DNA of 64,000 bases from Ottowia sp. (GTDB lineage: Bacteria; Pseudomonadota; Gammaproteobacteria; Burkholderiales; Burkholderiaceae_C). The translations under genes were made by a program, and so were the position numbers. The notes beneath the pieces were generated by a model that did no database searches, had not been told where the DNA came from, and worked only from the letters and a program-made list of their open reading frames with translations. The stretch is taken from assembly GCF_016703145.1 (NCBI RefSeq), contig NZ_JADJCO010000003.1, forward strand, positions 682,001 to 746,000. Reading direction: 5' to 3'. Shown piece by piece: positions 41,604-49,697 of this stretch (its first letter is position 1; the number at the start of each line of letters is the position of its first letter).

Positions 41604-42702
41604 AAGCCCAGGCCAGCCAGGGCATCAGCGCCTGCAGGTCGCTCTGCTCGACCGTGGCGCCGCACCAGATGCGCAGTCCGGGCGGCGCGTCCTTGTAGGC
41701 GCCGATGTCAAGGGCCACGCCCTCGCTCTCCAGCAGCTTGGCCAGGGCCTTGACCTTGTCCTCGGGCAGGTCGAGCGTCAGGCACACGCTGGTGTTGGAG
41801 CGCGTGGCCTCGGTCTTGGCCAGGAAGTGGATCCACGGGTGGGCGGCGACGAAGTCCTCGATCACCTTCAGGTTGGCCGTGCTGCGCGCGATCAGCGCCG
41901 GCACGCCGCCCAGGCCGTCGCACCAGGCCAGCGCGTCCAGGTAGTCGGCCACGCACAGCATGCTGGGGGTGTTGATGGTGTCGCCCTTGAACAGGCTCTC
42001 GCTCAGCTTGCCGCCCGAGGTCATGCGGAAGATCTTGGGCAGCGGCCAGGGCGGGCTGTAGCTTTCCAGCCGCTCGACCGCGCGGGGGCCCAGGATCAGC
42101 ATGCCCTGGCCGCCTTCGCCGCCCAGCACCTTCTGCCACGAGAAGGTGATGACGTCCAGCTTGTGCCACGGCAGTTCCATGGCGAAGACGGCGCTGGTGG
42201 CGTCGCAGATGGTGAGGCCGGCGCGGTCGTCGGGGATCCAGTCGCCATCGGGCACGCGCACGCCGCTGGTGGTGCCGTTCCAGGTGAAGACCACGTCGTG
42301 GTCGAAGTTGACCTGGCTGAAATCGACGATCTCGCCATAGCCGGCCTCCAGCTTGCGCGCGTTCGGCAGCTTGAGCTGCTTCATCACGTCGGTCACCCAG
42401 CCGGCGCCGAACGATTCCCACGCCAGCATGTCCACGCCGCGCGCGCCCAGCAGCGACCACATCGCCATCTCCACCGCGCCGGTGTCCGACGCCGGCACCA
42501 CCGCCACGCGGTAGCCGGCGGGCAGGCCGAGCAGGCGCGCCGTCTCGGTGCAGCAGGCGCCCAGCAGCTTCTTGCCCAGCGCCGAGCGGTGCGAGCGGCC
42601 GAGGGCGGACAAGTCGAGCCCGGCGACGTCGTAGCCCGGCCGCTTGGCGCAGGGGCCGGAAGAGAAATTGGGAACCTGGGGTTTGAGGGTAGGGCGCTGC
42701 AT
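41584..42702 (-). CDS. serC: Phosphoserine aminotransferase
   Basis: A 372-residue PLP enzyme of the class V fold. Start MQRPTLKPQVPNFSSGPCAK; GRSHRSALGKK near residue 35; DTGAVEMAMWSLLG near 73; the PLP lysine in DVITFSWQKVLGGEGGQGM near 190; and FRMTSGGKLSESLFKGDTINTPSM near 222. It is closer to the alphaproteobacterial/archaeal-type SerC than to the E. coli type (no HxTxN-type start). It lies upstream of serA in the same operon. Confidence 0.92.
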   Translation of the reverse strand: MQRPTLKPQVPNFSSGPCAKRPGYDVAGLDLSALGRSHRSALGKKLLGACCTETARLLGLPAGYRVAVVPASDTGAVEMAMWSLLGARGVDMLAWESFGAGWVTDVMKQLKLPNARKLEAGYGEIVDFSQVNFDHDVVFTWNGTTSGVRVPDGDWIPDDRAGLTICDATSAVFAMELPWHKLDVITFSWQKVLGGEGGQGMLILGPRAVERLESYSPPWPLPKIFRMTSGGKLSESLFKGDTINTPSMLCVADYLDALAWCDGLGGVPALIARSTANLKVIEDFVAAHPWIHFLAKTEATRSNTSVCLTLDLPEDKVKALAKLLESEGVALDIGAYKDAPPGLRIWCGATVEQSDLQALMPWLAWAYEQIRA

Positions 42703-42913
42703 GGCGGTGGCGTGAGAAGGGAGCCGGCCATTTTAGGAGCCTGTCGGGCCGTTATCCCGCGCTCGGTCGCCCGCGGCCGGCCCGGCGCTGGCGCGGGGCC
42801 GCGCCGCAGTTGTGCGGAGGCCGCGCTTCTGATAGCTTGGCGGGGCCCCTCGGGCGTTCCACACAGCGCGCCATGGCGCGCAAAAAACACAGCAACCATC
42901 TTGAATGACTAAC
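42703..42913. other. Gap between serC and the IS110 gene
   Basis: Contains the presumed serC promoter side and the outer end of the insertion sequence. I see no gene. AACTCAAGCTATCCCTGCG near 42910 is close to the IS end, but terminal repeats are not obvious, as usual for IS110. Confidence 0.4.
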
Positions 42914-43864
42914 TCAAGCTATCCCTGCGATCTCGTTGCGCCAAGGCGACTTGGTGCGAGCGATGGCGTTCAGGATGATCAGCAGTTTGTGCATGCAGGC
43001 CACGAGGGCGACCTTCTTGGGTTTGCCCGCCACCAGCAGCTTTGCGTAGAAGGCTTTGAGCACTGGATTGAAGCGTGTACCGACGAGCGCGGCCACGTAG
43101 AGCACGCGACGCACGTCGGAGCGCCCGCCGAAGATATGACGCTGCCCGCGCAAGGTGCCCGAGTCGCGGTTCATCGGGGCCAAGCCCACCAGCGAGGTGA
43201 TCTGCCTGCGGTTGAGGTGACCGAGTTCAGGCAGCTGCGCCAGGAGCGTGCTGGCTGTCGTGGGGCCAACGCCTTTGACGGAGGTCAGCAGTTTGGCCAG
43301 GTCAGCGTGGTGAGCCCGCACGTGTTCGCGCAGCTGCCCGTCCACGTCGTGGAGCTGGGCGGCGATCGCATCCATGATCGCCAGGATGCTGGCCTTGGCC
43401 TTCGGATGGGCCAGCGCCAGGCGCTGGCGCTCGGCCACCAGCATGGCGACCAACTGACGTCGGCGCGTCACCAGCGCGGTGAGTTCGCGCTGCTGCGCAT
43501 CGAGCAGCGCACGCGGCTCATGACCCTGCGCGTCCAGCAAGGCGGCGAAGCCGCGCAACACCTGCGCGTCGATGCGATCGGTCTTGGCCAGCTTGCCCGT
43601 GCAGCGGGCGAAGTCGCGTGCCTGGCGCGGGTTGATGACCGAAACGCGCAGGCCCGCCGCAGCCAGCGCAAGCGCCAGCAGTCGCTCATGGCCGCCCGTG
43701 GCCTCCAGCAGGATCAGGCGCGGTGCCAGCGGTACCAGCACCTGGCACAACTCGGCGTGGCCCGCCTCGTCGTTGCCCAGACTCAAGGTTTGCGCCTCGC
43801 CGCTGGCAGCCACCTCGAAGCTGGCCTTGGCGACATCGATACCCACGTAGACAGGTTCACTCAT
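42914..43864 (-). CDS. IS110-family transposase (DEDD/Tnp_20)
   Basis: A 316-residue recombinase. The N-terminal RuvC-like DEDD domain shows YVGIDVAKASFEV (first Asp, residue 9), LILLEATGGHE (Glu) and CTGKLAKTDRIDAQVL (Asp pair). The C-terminal Tnp_20 domain carries LLTSVKGVGPTTASTLLAQL, SLVGLAPMNRDSGTLRG (catalytic Ser) and GRSDVRRVLYVAAL. Length is in the usual range and no frameshift is visible, so it is probably active. GGAGA lies seven bases before ATG 43864. IS110 enzymes work with a bridge RNA made from a noncoding end. Confidence 0.93.
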   Translation of the reverse strand: MSEPVYVGIDVAKASFEVAASGEAQTLSLGNDEAGHAELCQVLVPLAPRLILLEATGGHERLLALALAAAGLRVSVINPRQARDFARCTGKLAKTDRIDAQVLRGFAALLDAQGHEPRALLDAQQRELTALVTRRRQLVAMLVAERQRLALAHPKAKASILAIMDAIAAQLHDVDGQLREHVRAHHADLAKLLTSVKGVGPTTASTLLAQLPELGHLNRRQITSLVGLAPMNRDSGTLRGQRHIFGGRSDVRRVLYVAALVGTRFNPVLKAFYAKLLVAGKPKKVALVACMHKLLIILNAIARTKSPWRNEIAGIA

Positions 43865-44040
43865 AGCAGTTCTCCGGCTCCCAGCCTTATGAATACGAAA
43901 TGTGTTCGATCAACCATTCGGGATGCAGCAGAACAAAAAGACCACCACCGCGCGCCCTGTGCTGTGGTTCGAGCTCGGGCTCGCAGGAGACCCAGGCTGC
44001 GCAATGGCGAGTCAACCCGTTCACTGATCGACGTGCTTGC
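43865..44040 (-). ncRNA. Candidate IS110 bridge (seek) RNA region
   Basis: For IS110-group elements the structured RNA is transcribed from the noncoding DNA upstream of the transposase. This stretch holds possible stems (CGAGCCCGAGCTCG is nearly self-complementary; GCAGCCTGGG near 43990) and no ORF. Boundaries and loops are inferred only. Confidence 0.4.
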
Positions 44041-44094
44041 CTGCACTTCGACCACTGAAGTTTGAATTATTTGAAAGATATAAGGAGACAACAC

Positions 44095-46581
44095 ATGGCT
44101 GAAGCGAATGAAACGGGCGCGTCGTTCGACGTCGTCGTCGTCGGTGCCGGTTTTTCCGGTCTGTACCTGCTGCACCGGCTGCGGCAGGCGGGCTTCTCCA
44201 CCCTGGTGGTGGACACGGCGGACGGCGTGGGCGGCACCTGGTACTGGAACCGCTACCCCGGCGCGCGCTGCGACATCCAGACCATGGACTACAGCTACAC
44301 CTTCGACCCCGAGCTGGACCGCGCCTGGCAATGGTCCGAAAAGTACGCCGCGCAGCCCGAGATCCTGCGCTACCTGAACTTCGTCGCCGACCGCTACGAC
44401 CTGCGCTCCGGCATCCGCTTCAACACCAGCGTGACCGCCGCGCACTGGGACGAGGGCGCGGAGCGCTGGCAGCTGGCCACCAGCGCCGGACCGCTCTCGT
44501 GCCGCTACTACATCATGGCCACGGGCTGCCTGTCCTCGCCCAAGCCGCCCGAGATCGACGGCGCGGCCGACTTCCAGGGCGCTACCTACGTCACCGGGCG
44601 CTGGCCGCACGAGGGCGTGGACTTCAGCGGCCAGCGCGTGGCCGTCATCGGCACCGGCTCGTCGGGCATCCAGGCCATCCCGCTGATCGCCGAGCAGGCC
44701 GCGCAGCTGACGGTGTTCCAGCGCACGGCCAGCTACGCGCTGCCGGCGCGCAACGGCGCGCCCGACCCCGGCCGCCTGGCCGCGCGCCAGCAGAGCCGCG
44801 ACGCCTACTGCGAGCAGGCGCGCTGGTCGCTGGCCGGCGTGCCGTACCCGCCGCTCACGGTCGCCAGCTGGCAGCTGAGCGACGCCGAGCGCCGCGCGCG
44901 CTTCGAGCAGGCGTGGGAAGCGGGCGACCTGGTCGGCTACGTCACCCAGCTGTGGGCCGACCAGGTTTTTGATGTCGAGGGCAATGCACTGGTGGGCGAA
45001 CTGGTGGCTGAAAAAATTCGCGCCACGGTGCAAGACCCGGCCACCGCCGCCGCCCTGACGCCCAAGAACCTGCCCTTCGGCGCCAAGCGCCCGTGCCTGG
45101 ACACCCACTACTACGCCACCTATAACCTTCCCCACGTCACGCTGGTCAGCCTGAGCCAGGAGCCCATCCAGCGCATCACCGCCACCGGCATCCAGACCGC
45201 CGCGCGCCACGTCGAGGTGGACGCCATCGTGTTCGCCACCGGCTTCGACGCCATGACCGGCGCCATGCTGGCGGTGCACCCCATCACCGGGCGCGGCGGC
45301 CGGACGCTGGCCGGCGAGTGGGCCGAGGGCCCGCGCAGCTACCTGGGTGAGGCCACCGGCACCGCGCAGGCCGGCTGGGCGCGCCACCTGCACGAATGCA
45401 CCGGCCTCACCCTGCACCACCTGGCCGGCACCTGGTACACCGGCGCCAACGTGGCCGGCAAGGTCCAGGGCGTGATGCCCTACACCGGCGGCGTCGGGCT
45501 GTACCGGGGCCTGTGCAACGCGGTGGTCGAGCACGGCCTGCTGGGCTTTCGCCTCACCGGCCCCGGCCGGCCCGAGCAGTGCCACGACGGCGAGATCGCG
45601 CGCCTGCAGCCCGACGCGCAGATGGTGCTGAGCCTGCTGGCGCAAGCCGGCCTGCCGCCGCTGGAGACCCTGGGCGCCGCCGGCGCGCGCGCCGTGCTGG
45701 CCCAGCTCAACCAGGGCCGCCCCGCCGGGCGGCCCATCGGCGAAGTGGTCGATGGCAGCCTGGCCGGCGCCGACGGCCCGCTGCGCTACCGGCTCTACCG
45801 GCCCGCCACCCCGGGGCCGCACCCGGTGGTGGTGTACTTCCACGGCGGCGGCTGGGTGCTGGGCGACGAGGCGTCGGACGACCCGTTCTGCCACGACCTG
45901 TGCCGCCGCGCCGACATGGTGGTCGTCAGCGTGGGCTACCGCCACGCGCCGGAGCACCCGTTCCCCGCCGCCGCCGAGGACGGCCATGCCGCCACGCGCT
46001 GGATCGCCGGGCACCTGGCCGAGCTGGGCGGGCGCCCCGGCCCGCTGCTGGTGGCCGGCTGGAGCGCGGGCGGCAACGTCGCCGCCGTCACCTGCCAGCT
46101 GGCGCGCGACCGCGGCGGTCCCGCCATCGCCGGGCAGCTGCTGGCGTGCCCGGTGACCGACGGCGACTTCAGCCGCCCGTCCTACGCGCAGAACGCCGAC
46201 GGCTACTTCCTCACCAGCCCCCTCATGCACTGGTTCTGGGACAGCTACTGCCCGCCTGAGCAGCGCGGCGACCCGCGCGCGTCGCCCTTGCGCGGCCAGC
46301 TGCAGGGCCTGCCGCCGGCCTTCATCGCCACCGCCGAGTTCGACCCGCTGCGCGACGAGGGCCAGGCCTACGCCCAGGCGCTGGAGGCCGCGGGGGTGCC
46401 GGTGGAGCTGTGGCAGGGGCGCGGCCAGATGCACGCCTCCTACACCATGGTGGACATGATCGTGACGGCCAACGAGGCGCGCTCGCGCATGGCGCAGGCC
46501 CTGCGCGCCTTCGCCGGGCTGCCGGCCGAGCTGGCGGCTGACCCGGCCGCGCGCGAGGCCGAGGCGGCCACGGCGTCCTAG
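44095..46581 (+). CDS. Baeyer-Villiger-type flavin monooxygenase fused to an alpha/beta-hydrolase (esterase)
   Basis: An 828-residue two-domain protein. The N-terminal half (about 1-520) is a class B flavoprotein monooxygenase: FAD site VVVGAGFSGLYLLHRL near residue 14, GTWYWNRYPGARCD near 48, and NADPH site VAVIGTGSSGIQAIPLI near 182. The Baeyer-Villiger fingerprint near residue 162 reads FQGATYVTGRWP; the usual His is Val. The C-terminal half (about 550-810) is a hormone-sensitive-lipase-type esterase: VYFHGGGWVLGDE, AGWSAGGNVAAV and AEFDPLRDEG, with a C-terminal His in QMHASY. Such a fusion could turn a ketone into an ester and then hydrolyse it. AAGGAGA precedes ATG 44095. IS110 sits directly upstream, where a promoter should be. 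Confidence 0.88.
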   Translation: MAEANETGASFDVVVVGAGFSGLYLLHRLRQAGFSTLVVDTADGVGGTWYWNRYPGARCDIQTMDYSYTFDPELDRAWQWSEKYAAQPEILRYLNFVADRYDLRSGIRFNTSVTAAHWDEGAERWQLATSAGPLSCRYYIMATGCLSSPKPPEIDGAADFQGATYVTGRWPHEGVDFSGQRVAVIGTGSSGIQAIPLIAEQAAQLTVFQRTASYALPARNGAPDPGRLAARQQSRDAYCEQARWSLAGVPYPPLTVASWQLSDAERRARFEQAWEAGDLVGYVTQLWADQVFDVEGNALVGELVAEKIRATVQDPATAAALTPKNLPFGAKRPCLDTHYYATYNLPHVTLVSLSQEPIQRITATGIQTAARHVEVDAIVFATGFDAMTGAMLAVHPITGRGGRTLAGEWAEGPRSYLGEATGTAQAGWARHLHECTGLTLHHLAGTWYTGANVAGKVQGVMPYTGGVGLYRGLCNAVVEHGLLGFRLTGPGRPEQCHDGEIARLQPDAQMVLSLLAQAGLPPLETLGAAGARAVLAQLNQGRPAGRPIGEVVDGSLAGADGPLRYRLYRPATPGPHPVVVYFHGGGWVLGDEASDDPFCHDLCRRADMVVVSVGYRHAPEHPFPAAAEDGHAATRWIAGHLAELGGRPGPLLVAGWSAGGNVAAVTCQLARDRGGPAIAGQLLACPVTDGDFSRPSYAQNADGYFLTSPLMHWFWDSYCPPEQRGDPRASPLRGQLQGLPPAFIATAEFDPLRDEGQAYAQALEAAGVPVELWQGRGQMHASYTMVDMIVTANEARSRMAQALRAFAGLPAELAADPAAREAEAATAS

Positions 46582-46658
46582 ATGGAGTCGCCACAAGCCC
46601 GGTTCGGCCGGGCGCTGGTGGGGCGCACGGCGGCGTCGGTCAACCGAGGGTTGTGGAT

Positions 46659-46730
46659 CGCTACTATATTGATAGCTGTCTGCGCTTGATCCATGCTGGC
46701 AAAGGGCCAAAAACGCTTAAAGCCGCTGGC
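46659..46730 (+). repeat. Family A repeat, copy 12
   Basis: CTATATTGATAGCTGTCTGC, then GCTTGATCC and a GGCAAAGGGCC block, directly before pyrF. Confidence 0.7.
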
Positions 46731-46751
46731 GCCCGCCCTAAAATCGCCGCC

Positions 46752-47582
46752 ATGACTTTCATCGAACGACTGCGCGCCGCCGAGGCGGCCAACGCCTCCA
46801 TGCTGTGCGTGGGGCTGGACCCGGAGCCGGCGCGCTTTCCCGCCGGCATCGCGCGCGATGCCGCTGGCATCCACGACTTCTGCGCCCGCATCGTCGAGGC
46901 CACGGCCGACCTGGTGATCGCCTTCAAGCCGCAGATCGCCTACTTCGCCGCCCACCGCGCCGAGGCCGAGCTGGAAAAGCTGATGGCCCACATGCGCGCC
47001 GTGGCGCCCGGCGTGCCCATCATCCTGGATGCCAAGCGCGGCGACATCGGGTCGACTGCCGAGCAATACGCCAAGGAGGCCTTCGAGCGCTACGGCGCCG
47101 ATGCCGTCACGCTGTCGCCCTTCATGGGCTTCGATTCGGTCGCGCCCTACCTGCAGTACGAGGGCAAGGGCGCCTTTTTGCTGTGCCGCACCTCCAACCC
47201 CGGCGGCGACGACCTGCAGAACCAGCGCCTGGCCAGCGTGCCCGGCCAGCCGCTGCTGTACGAGCACGTCGCCCGCCTGGCGCAGGGGCCGTGGAACCTG
47301 AACGGCCAGCTCGGCCTGGTGGTGGGCGCCACCTACCCGCAGGAGATCGAGCGCGTGCGCCAACTGGCGCCCACGCTGCCGCTGCTGATCCCCGGCGTGG
47401 GCGCGCAGGGCGGCGACGCGGCGGCCACCGTGAAGGCCGGCCTGCCCGGCGCGGACAGCGGTCCCATCATCGTCAACAGCTCGCGCGCCATCCTGTACGC
47501 CAGCAGCGGCGCGGACTTCGCCCAGGCCGCGCGGGCGGCGGCCGAAGCCACGCGGGCGGCGCTGCAGGCGGCGCGCGGCTGA
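46752..47582 (+). CDS. pyrF: Orotidine 5'-phosphate decarboxylase (type 2)
   Basis: A 276-residue pyrimidine enzyme converting OMP to UMP. Type 2 family blocks: SMLCVGLDPEP near residue 16, LVIAFKPQIAYF near 55, IILDAKRGDIGSTAEQYA near 90 (catalytic Lys-Asp), VTLSPFMGFDSVAPYL, and LLIPGVGAQGGDAAATV near 213. ATG 46752 begins the conserved MTFIERL. It reads with the Bug-type gene downstream. Confidence 0.95.
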   Translation: MTFIERLRAAEAANASMLCVGLDPEPARFPAGIARDAAGIHDFCARIVEATADLVIAFKPQIAYFAAHRAEAELEKLMAHMRAVAPGVPIILDAKRGDIGSTAEQYAKEAFERYGADAVTLSPFMGFDSVAPYLQYEGKGAFLLCRTSNPGGDDLQNQRLASVPGQPLLYEHVARLAQGPWNLNGQLGLVVGATYPQEIERVRQLAPTLPLLIPGVGAQGGDAAATVKAGLPGADSGPIIVNSSRAILYASSGADFAQAARAAAEATRAALQAARG

Positions 47583-47650
47583 CGTGGCACGGCCTTTGCA
47601 TCACGCTGCCACCGCCATTCGCACTGTCTTTTTTTAGGAGCCCAACCGAC

Positions 47651-48634
47651 ATGACTTCGTCCACCTTCCGCACGGCCTGTGCCGCCGCCGGCATGGCCCT
47701 GGCCTTTTGCGCCGCCCCCGCCCACGCCCAGGCGCCGTACCCCAACCGGCCCATCTCCCTCATCGTCGGCTACCCGGCCGGCGGCAGCACCGACCTCACC
47801 GGCCGCACGCTGGGCGAGGCGCTGGCCAGGCAGCTCGGCGTGCCGGTGGTGATCGAGAACGTGGGCGGCGCCGGCGGCGCCATCGGCGCGCAGAAGGCCG
47901 TCAGCGCCGCGCCGGACGGCTACACGCTGTTCGTCGGCGCCAGCAACGAGGTCGCCATCGCCCGGCTGATCAACAAGACCGTGAAGTACAACGTCCAGGA
48001 CTTCACCCCCATCGGCCTGATCGCCACGCAGCCCATGGTGCTGGTGACCTCCGCCGCGTCGGGCGTGAAGAACGTCGACCAGTTCATCGCCAAGGCCAAG
48101 GCCGCGCCCGGCAAGTACAGCTACGGCAGCTCCGGCATCGGCACCGCGCTGCACCTGGCCGGCGAGACGATCAAGGAGCGCGCCGGCCTGTTCATGACCC
48201 ACATCCCCTACCGCGGCGTGGCGCCGCTCACCACCGACCTGGTGGGCAACAACCTGGAGTACGGCCTCTTCGTGCTCTCCAGCGGCCTGCCGCACATCAA
48301 GAGCGGCAAGGTGGTGGCCCTGGGCACCACCGAGGCCAAGCGCTCGCCGATGACGCCCGACATCCCCGCGCTGGGCGAGGACCCGCGCCTCAAGGGCATG
48401 GACATCGGCATCTGGTTCGCGCTGCTGGGCCCGGCCAAGCTGCCCGAACCCGTCGCCGCCCGGCTCAAGACCGCGCTGGCCGAGGTGCTGAAGTCGCCCG
48501 AGTTCCGCAAGAAGATGGAGGACTCCGGCTCCGTCGTGGCGCAGGCCGGCGGGGGCGTGGATCTGGCCCGCTTCCTGCAGTCCGAGGTCGCCAAATACCA
48601 GAAGATCGTGCAATTCGCGAAGATCGAGCAATGA
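47651..48634 (+). CDS. Bug/TctC-family periplasmic solute-binding protein
   Basis: A 327-residue tripartite tricarboxylate transporter receptor. The signal peptide ends at AAPAHAQA (residue 28); the mature start YPNRPISLIVGYPAGGSTD is family typical, with ENVGGAGGAIGAQ and PDGYTLFVG following. The C-terminal AKLPEPVAARLKTAL is also typical. No TctA/TctB membrane subunits are adjacent; orphan receptors of this kind are numerous in Comamonadaceae and Bordetella. The stop overlaps the start of the AstE-like gene by ATGA, suggesting the hydrolase acts on the bound ligand or a related compound. Confidence 0.92.
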   Translation: MTSSTFRTACAAAGMALAFCAAPAHAQAPYPNRPISLIVGYPAGGSTDLTGRTLGEALARQLGVPVVIENVGGAGGAIGAQKAVSAAPDGYTLFVGASNEVAIARLINKTVKYNVQDFTPIGLIATQPMVLVTSAASGVKNVDQFIAKAKAAPGKYSYGSSGIGTALHLAGETIKERAGLFMTHIPYRGVAPLTTDLVGNNLEYGLFVLSSGLPHIKSGKVVALGTTEAKRSPMTPDIPALGEDPRLKGMDIGIWFALLGPAKLPEPVAARLKTALAEVLKSPEFRKKMEDSGSVVAQAGGGVDLARFLQSEVAKYQKIVQFAKIEQ

Positions 48635-49617
48635 ACAACACCCTGACCTTCGAATTGCCCTTGCCCGACATCGCCGCCTGGCGCGGCGGCAACACCGGGA
48701 CCGAGGGCGTGTGGCGCTTCGACTCGGGCCGGCCCGGCCGCCACGTGATGATCAGCGCGCTGATCCACGGCAACGAGCTGTGCGGCGCCTGGGCGCTCAA
48801 GGGCCTGCTGGACGCCGGCCTGCGCCCGGCCGCCGGCGGCCTGACGCTGGCCTTCTGCAACCTGGCCGCGTTCGACCGCTTCGACGCCGCCAGCCACGAC
48901 GCCGCGCGCTTCGTCGAGCAAGACCTGAACCGCCAGTGGAGCGTGGAGCGCATGGACAGCGGCGACTCGCTGGAGCGCCGCCGCGCCGCCGCGCTGCGCC
49001 CCTTCGTCGAGCAGGCCGACTGGCTGCTCGACCTGCACTCCATGCACGAGCCCTCGGCCCCGCTGCTGCTGACCGGCGTGCAGCCGCGCAACCTCGAACT
49101 GGCGCGCGCGCTGCGCACGCCCGAGCACGTCGTCATCGACGCCGGCCACCAGGACGGCGTGCGCATGCGCGACTTCGGCCGCTTCGGCCTGCCCGACGAT
49201 GCGGCGGGCGACGTGCGCTCGCTGCTGCTCGAATGCGGCTTCCACGGCGACCCGGCCAGCCGCGCCGTGGCGCAGGACATGTGCCTGCGCTTCCTGGAGC
49301 AGGCCGGCTCCCTGGACGCCGCCGCGCTGGCCGCCACGCTGCCCGGCTGGCGCCTGCCCGACGCGCCGCGCCAGTGGGCGCTGACGGTGGAAGGCGCCGC
49401 CGTCGCGCGCAGCGCGCGGCTGGCCTTCACCGAGCCCTTCACCGGGCTGGAAGTGATCGACAAGGCCGGCACCGTCATCGGCCACCACGACGGTCCCGGC
49501 CAGGGCGACCCCGTGGTCACGCCCTACGACGACTGCGTGCTGGTGATGCCCTCCACGCGCCAGGCGCGCGAGGGCGTGACGGTGGTGCGCTTCGCGCGGC
49601 GGCGGGTGCTGGGCTGA
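48631..49617 (+). CDS. Succinylglutamate desuccinylase/aspartoacylase family zinc deacylase
   Basis: A 328-residue M14-type metallohydrolase. Zinc ligands are in SALIHGNELCGAW (His-Glu, near residue 47) and LLDLHSMHEP (third His, near 135); the arginine region is QDLNRQW near 100 and the general base Glu in LLLECGFHGDP near 203. Members cleave N-acyl amino acids. It is translationally coupled to the upstream Bug receptor, so uptake and deacylation of an N-acyl compound is a reasonable guess. Substrate unknown. Confidence 0.85.
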   Translation: MNNTLTFELPLPDIAAWRGGNTGTEGVWRFDSGRPGRHVMISALIHGNELCGAWALKGLLDAGLRPAAGGLTLAFCNLAAFDRFDAASHDAARFVEQDLNRQWSVERMDSGDSLERRRAAALRPFVEQADWLLDLHSMHEPSAPLLLTGVQPRNLELARALRTPEHVVIDAGHQDGVRMRDFGRFGLPDDAAGDVRSLLLECGFHGDPASRAVAQDMCLRFLEQAGSLDAAALAATLPGWRLPDAPRQWALTVEGAAVARSARLAFTEPFTGLEVIDKAGTVIGHHDGPGQGDPVVTPYDDCVLVMPSTRQAREGVTVVRFARRRVLG

Positions 49618-49626
49618 AGGCCGTCG

Positions 49627-49659
49627 GACTTTTAGCTACATAAAATGTAGCTAAAAGTC
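49627..49659. terminator. Bidirectional hairpin terminator formed by a family A repeat (copy 13, 49627-49695)
   Basis: GACTTTTAGCTACA (49627-49640) and TGTAGCTAAAAGTC (49646-49659) pair perfectly over 14 bases, with T- and A-runs on both sides. It lies between the convergent AstE-like and nasA genes. The repeat continues with GACGCGGGCTGGAGGCC and AAAAAC. Confidence 0.8.
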
Positions 49660-49697
49660 TTTTATCGACGCGGGCTGGAGGCCAAAAACACTCGGAA

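Larger units (their letters stand above)
42905..44060 (-). mobile_element. IS110-family insertion sequence, ends approximate
   Basis: Transposase 42914-43864 plus a noncoding left end of about 200 bases upstream of it. IS110 elements lack clear inverted repeats, so limits are estimated from the neighbouring gene parts. Confidence 0.7.

Noticed and set aside
43861..46710. 949-residue minus frame over the monooxygenase gene
   Set aside because: Low-complexity translation without conserved domains; the plus-strand fusion has clear cofactor motifs.
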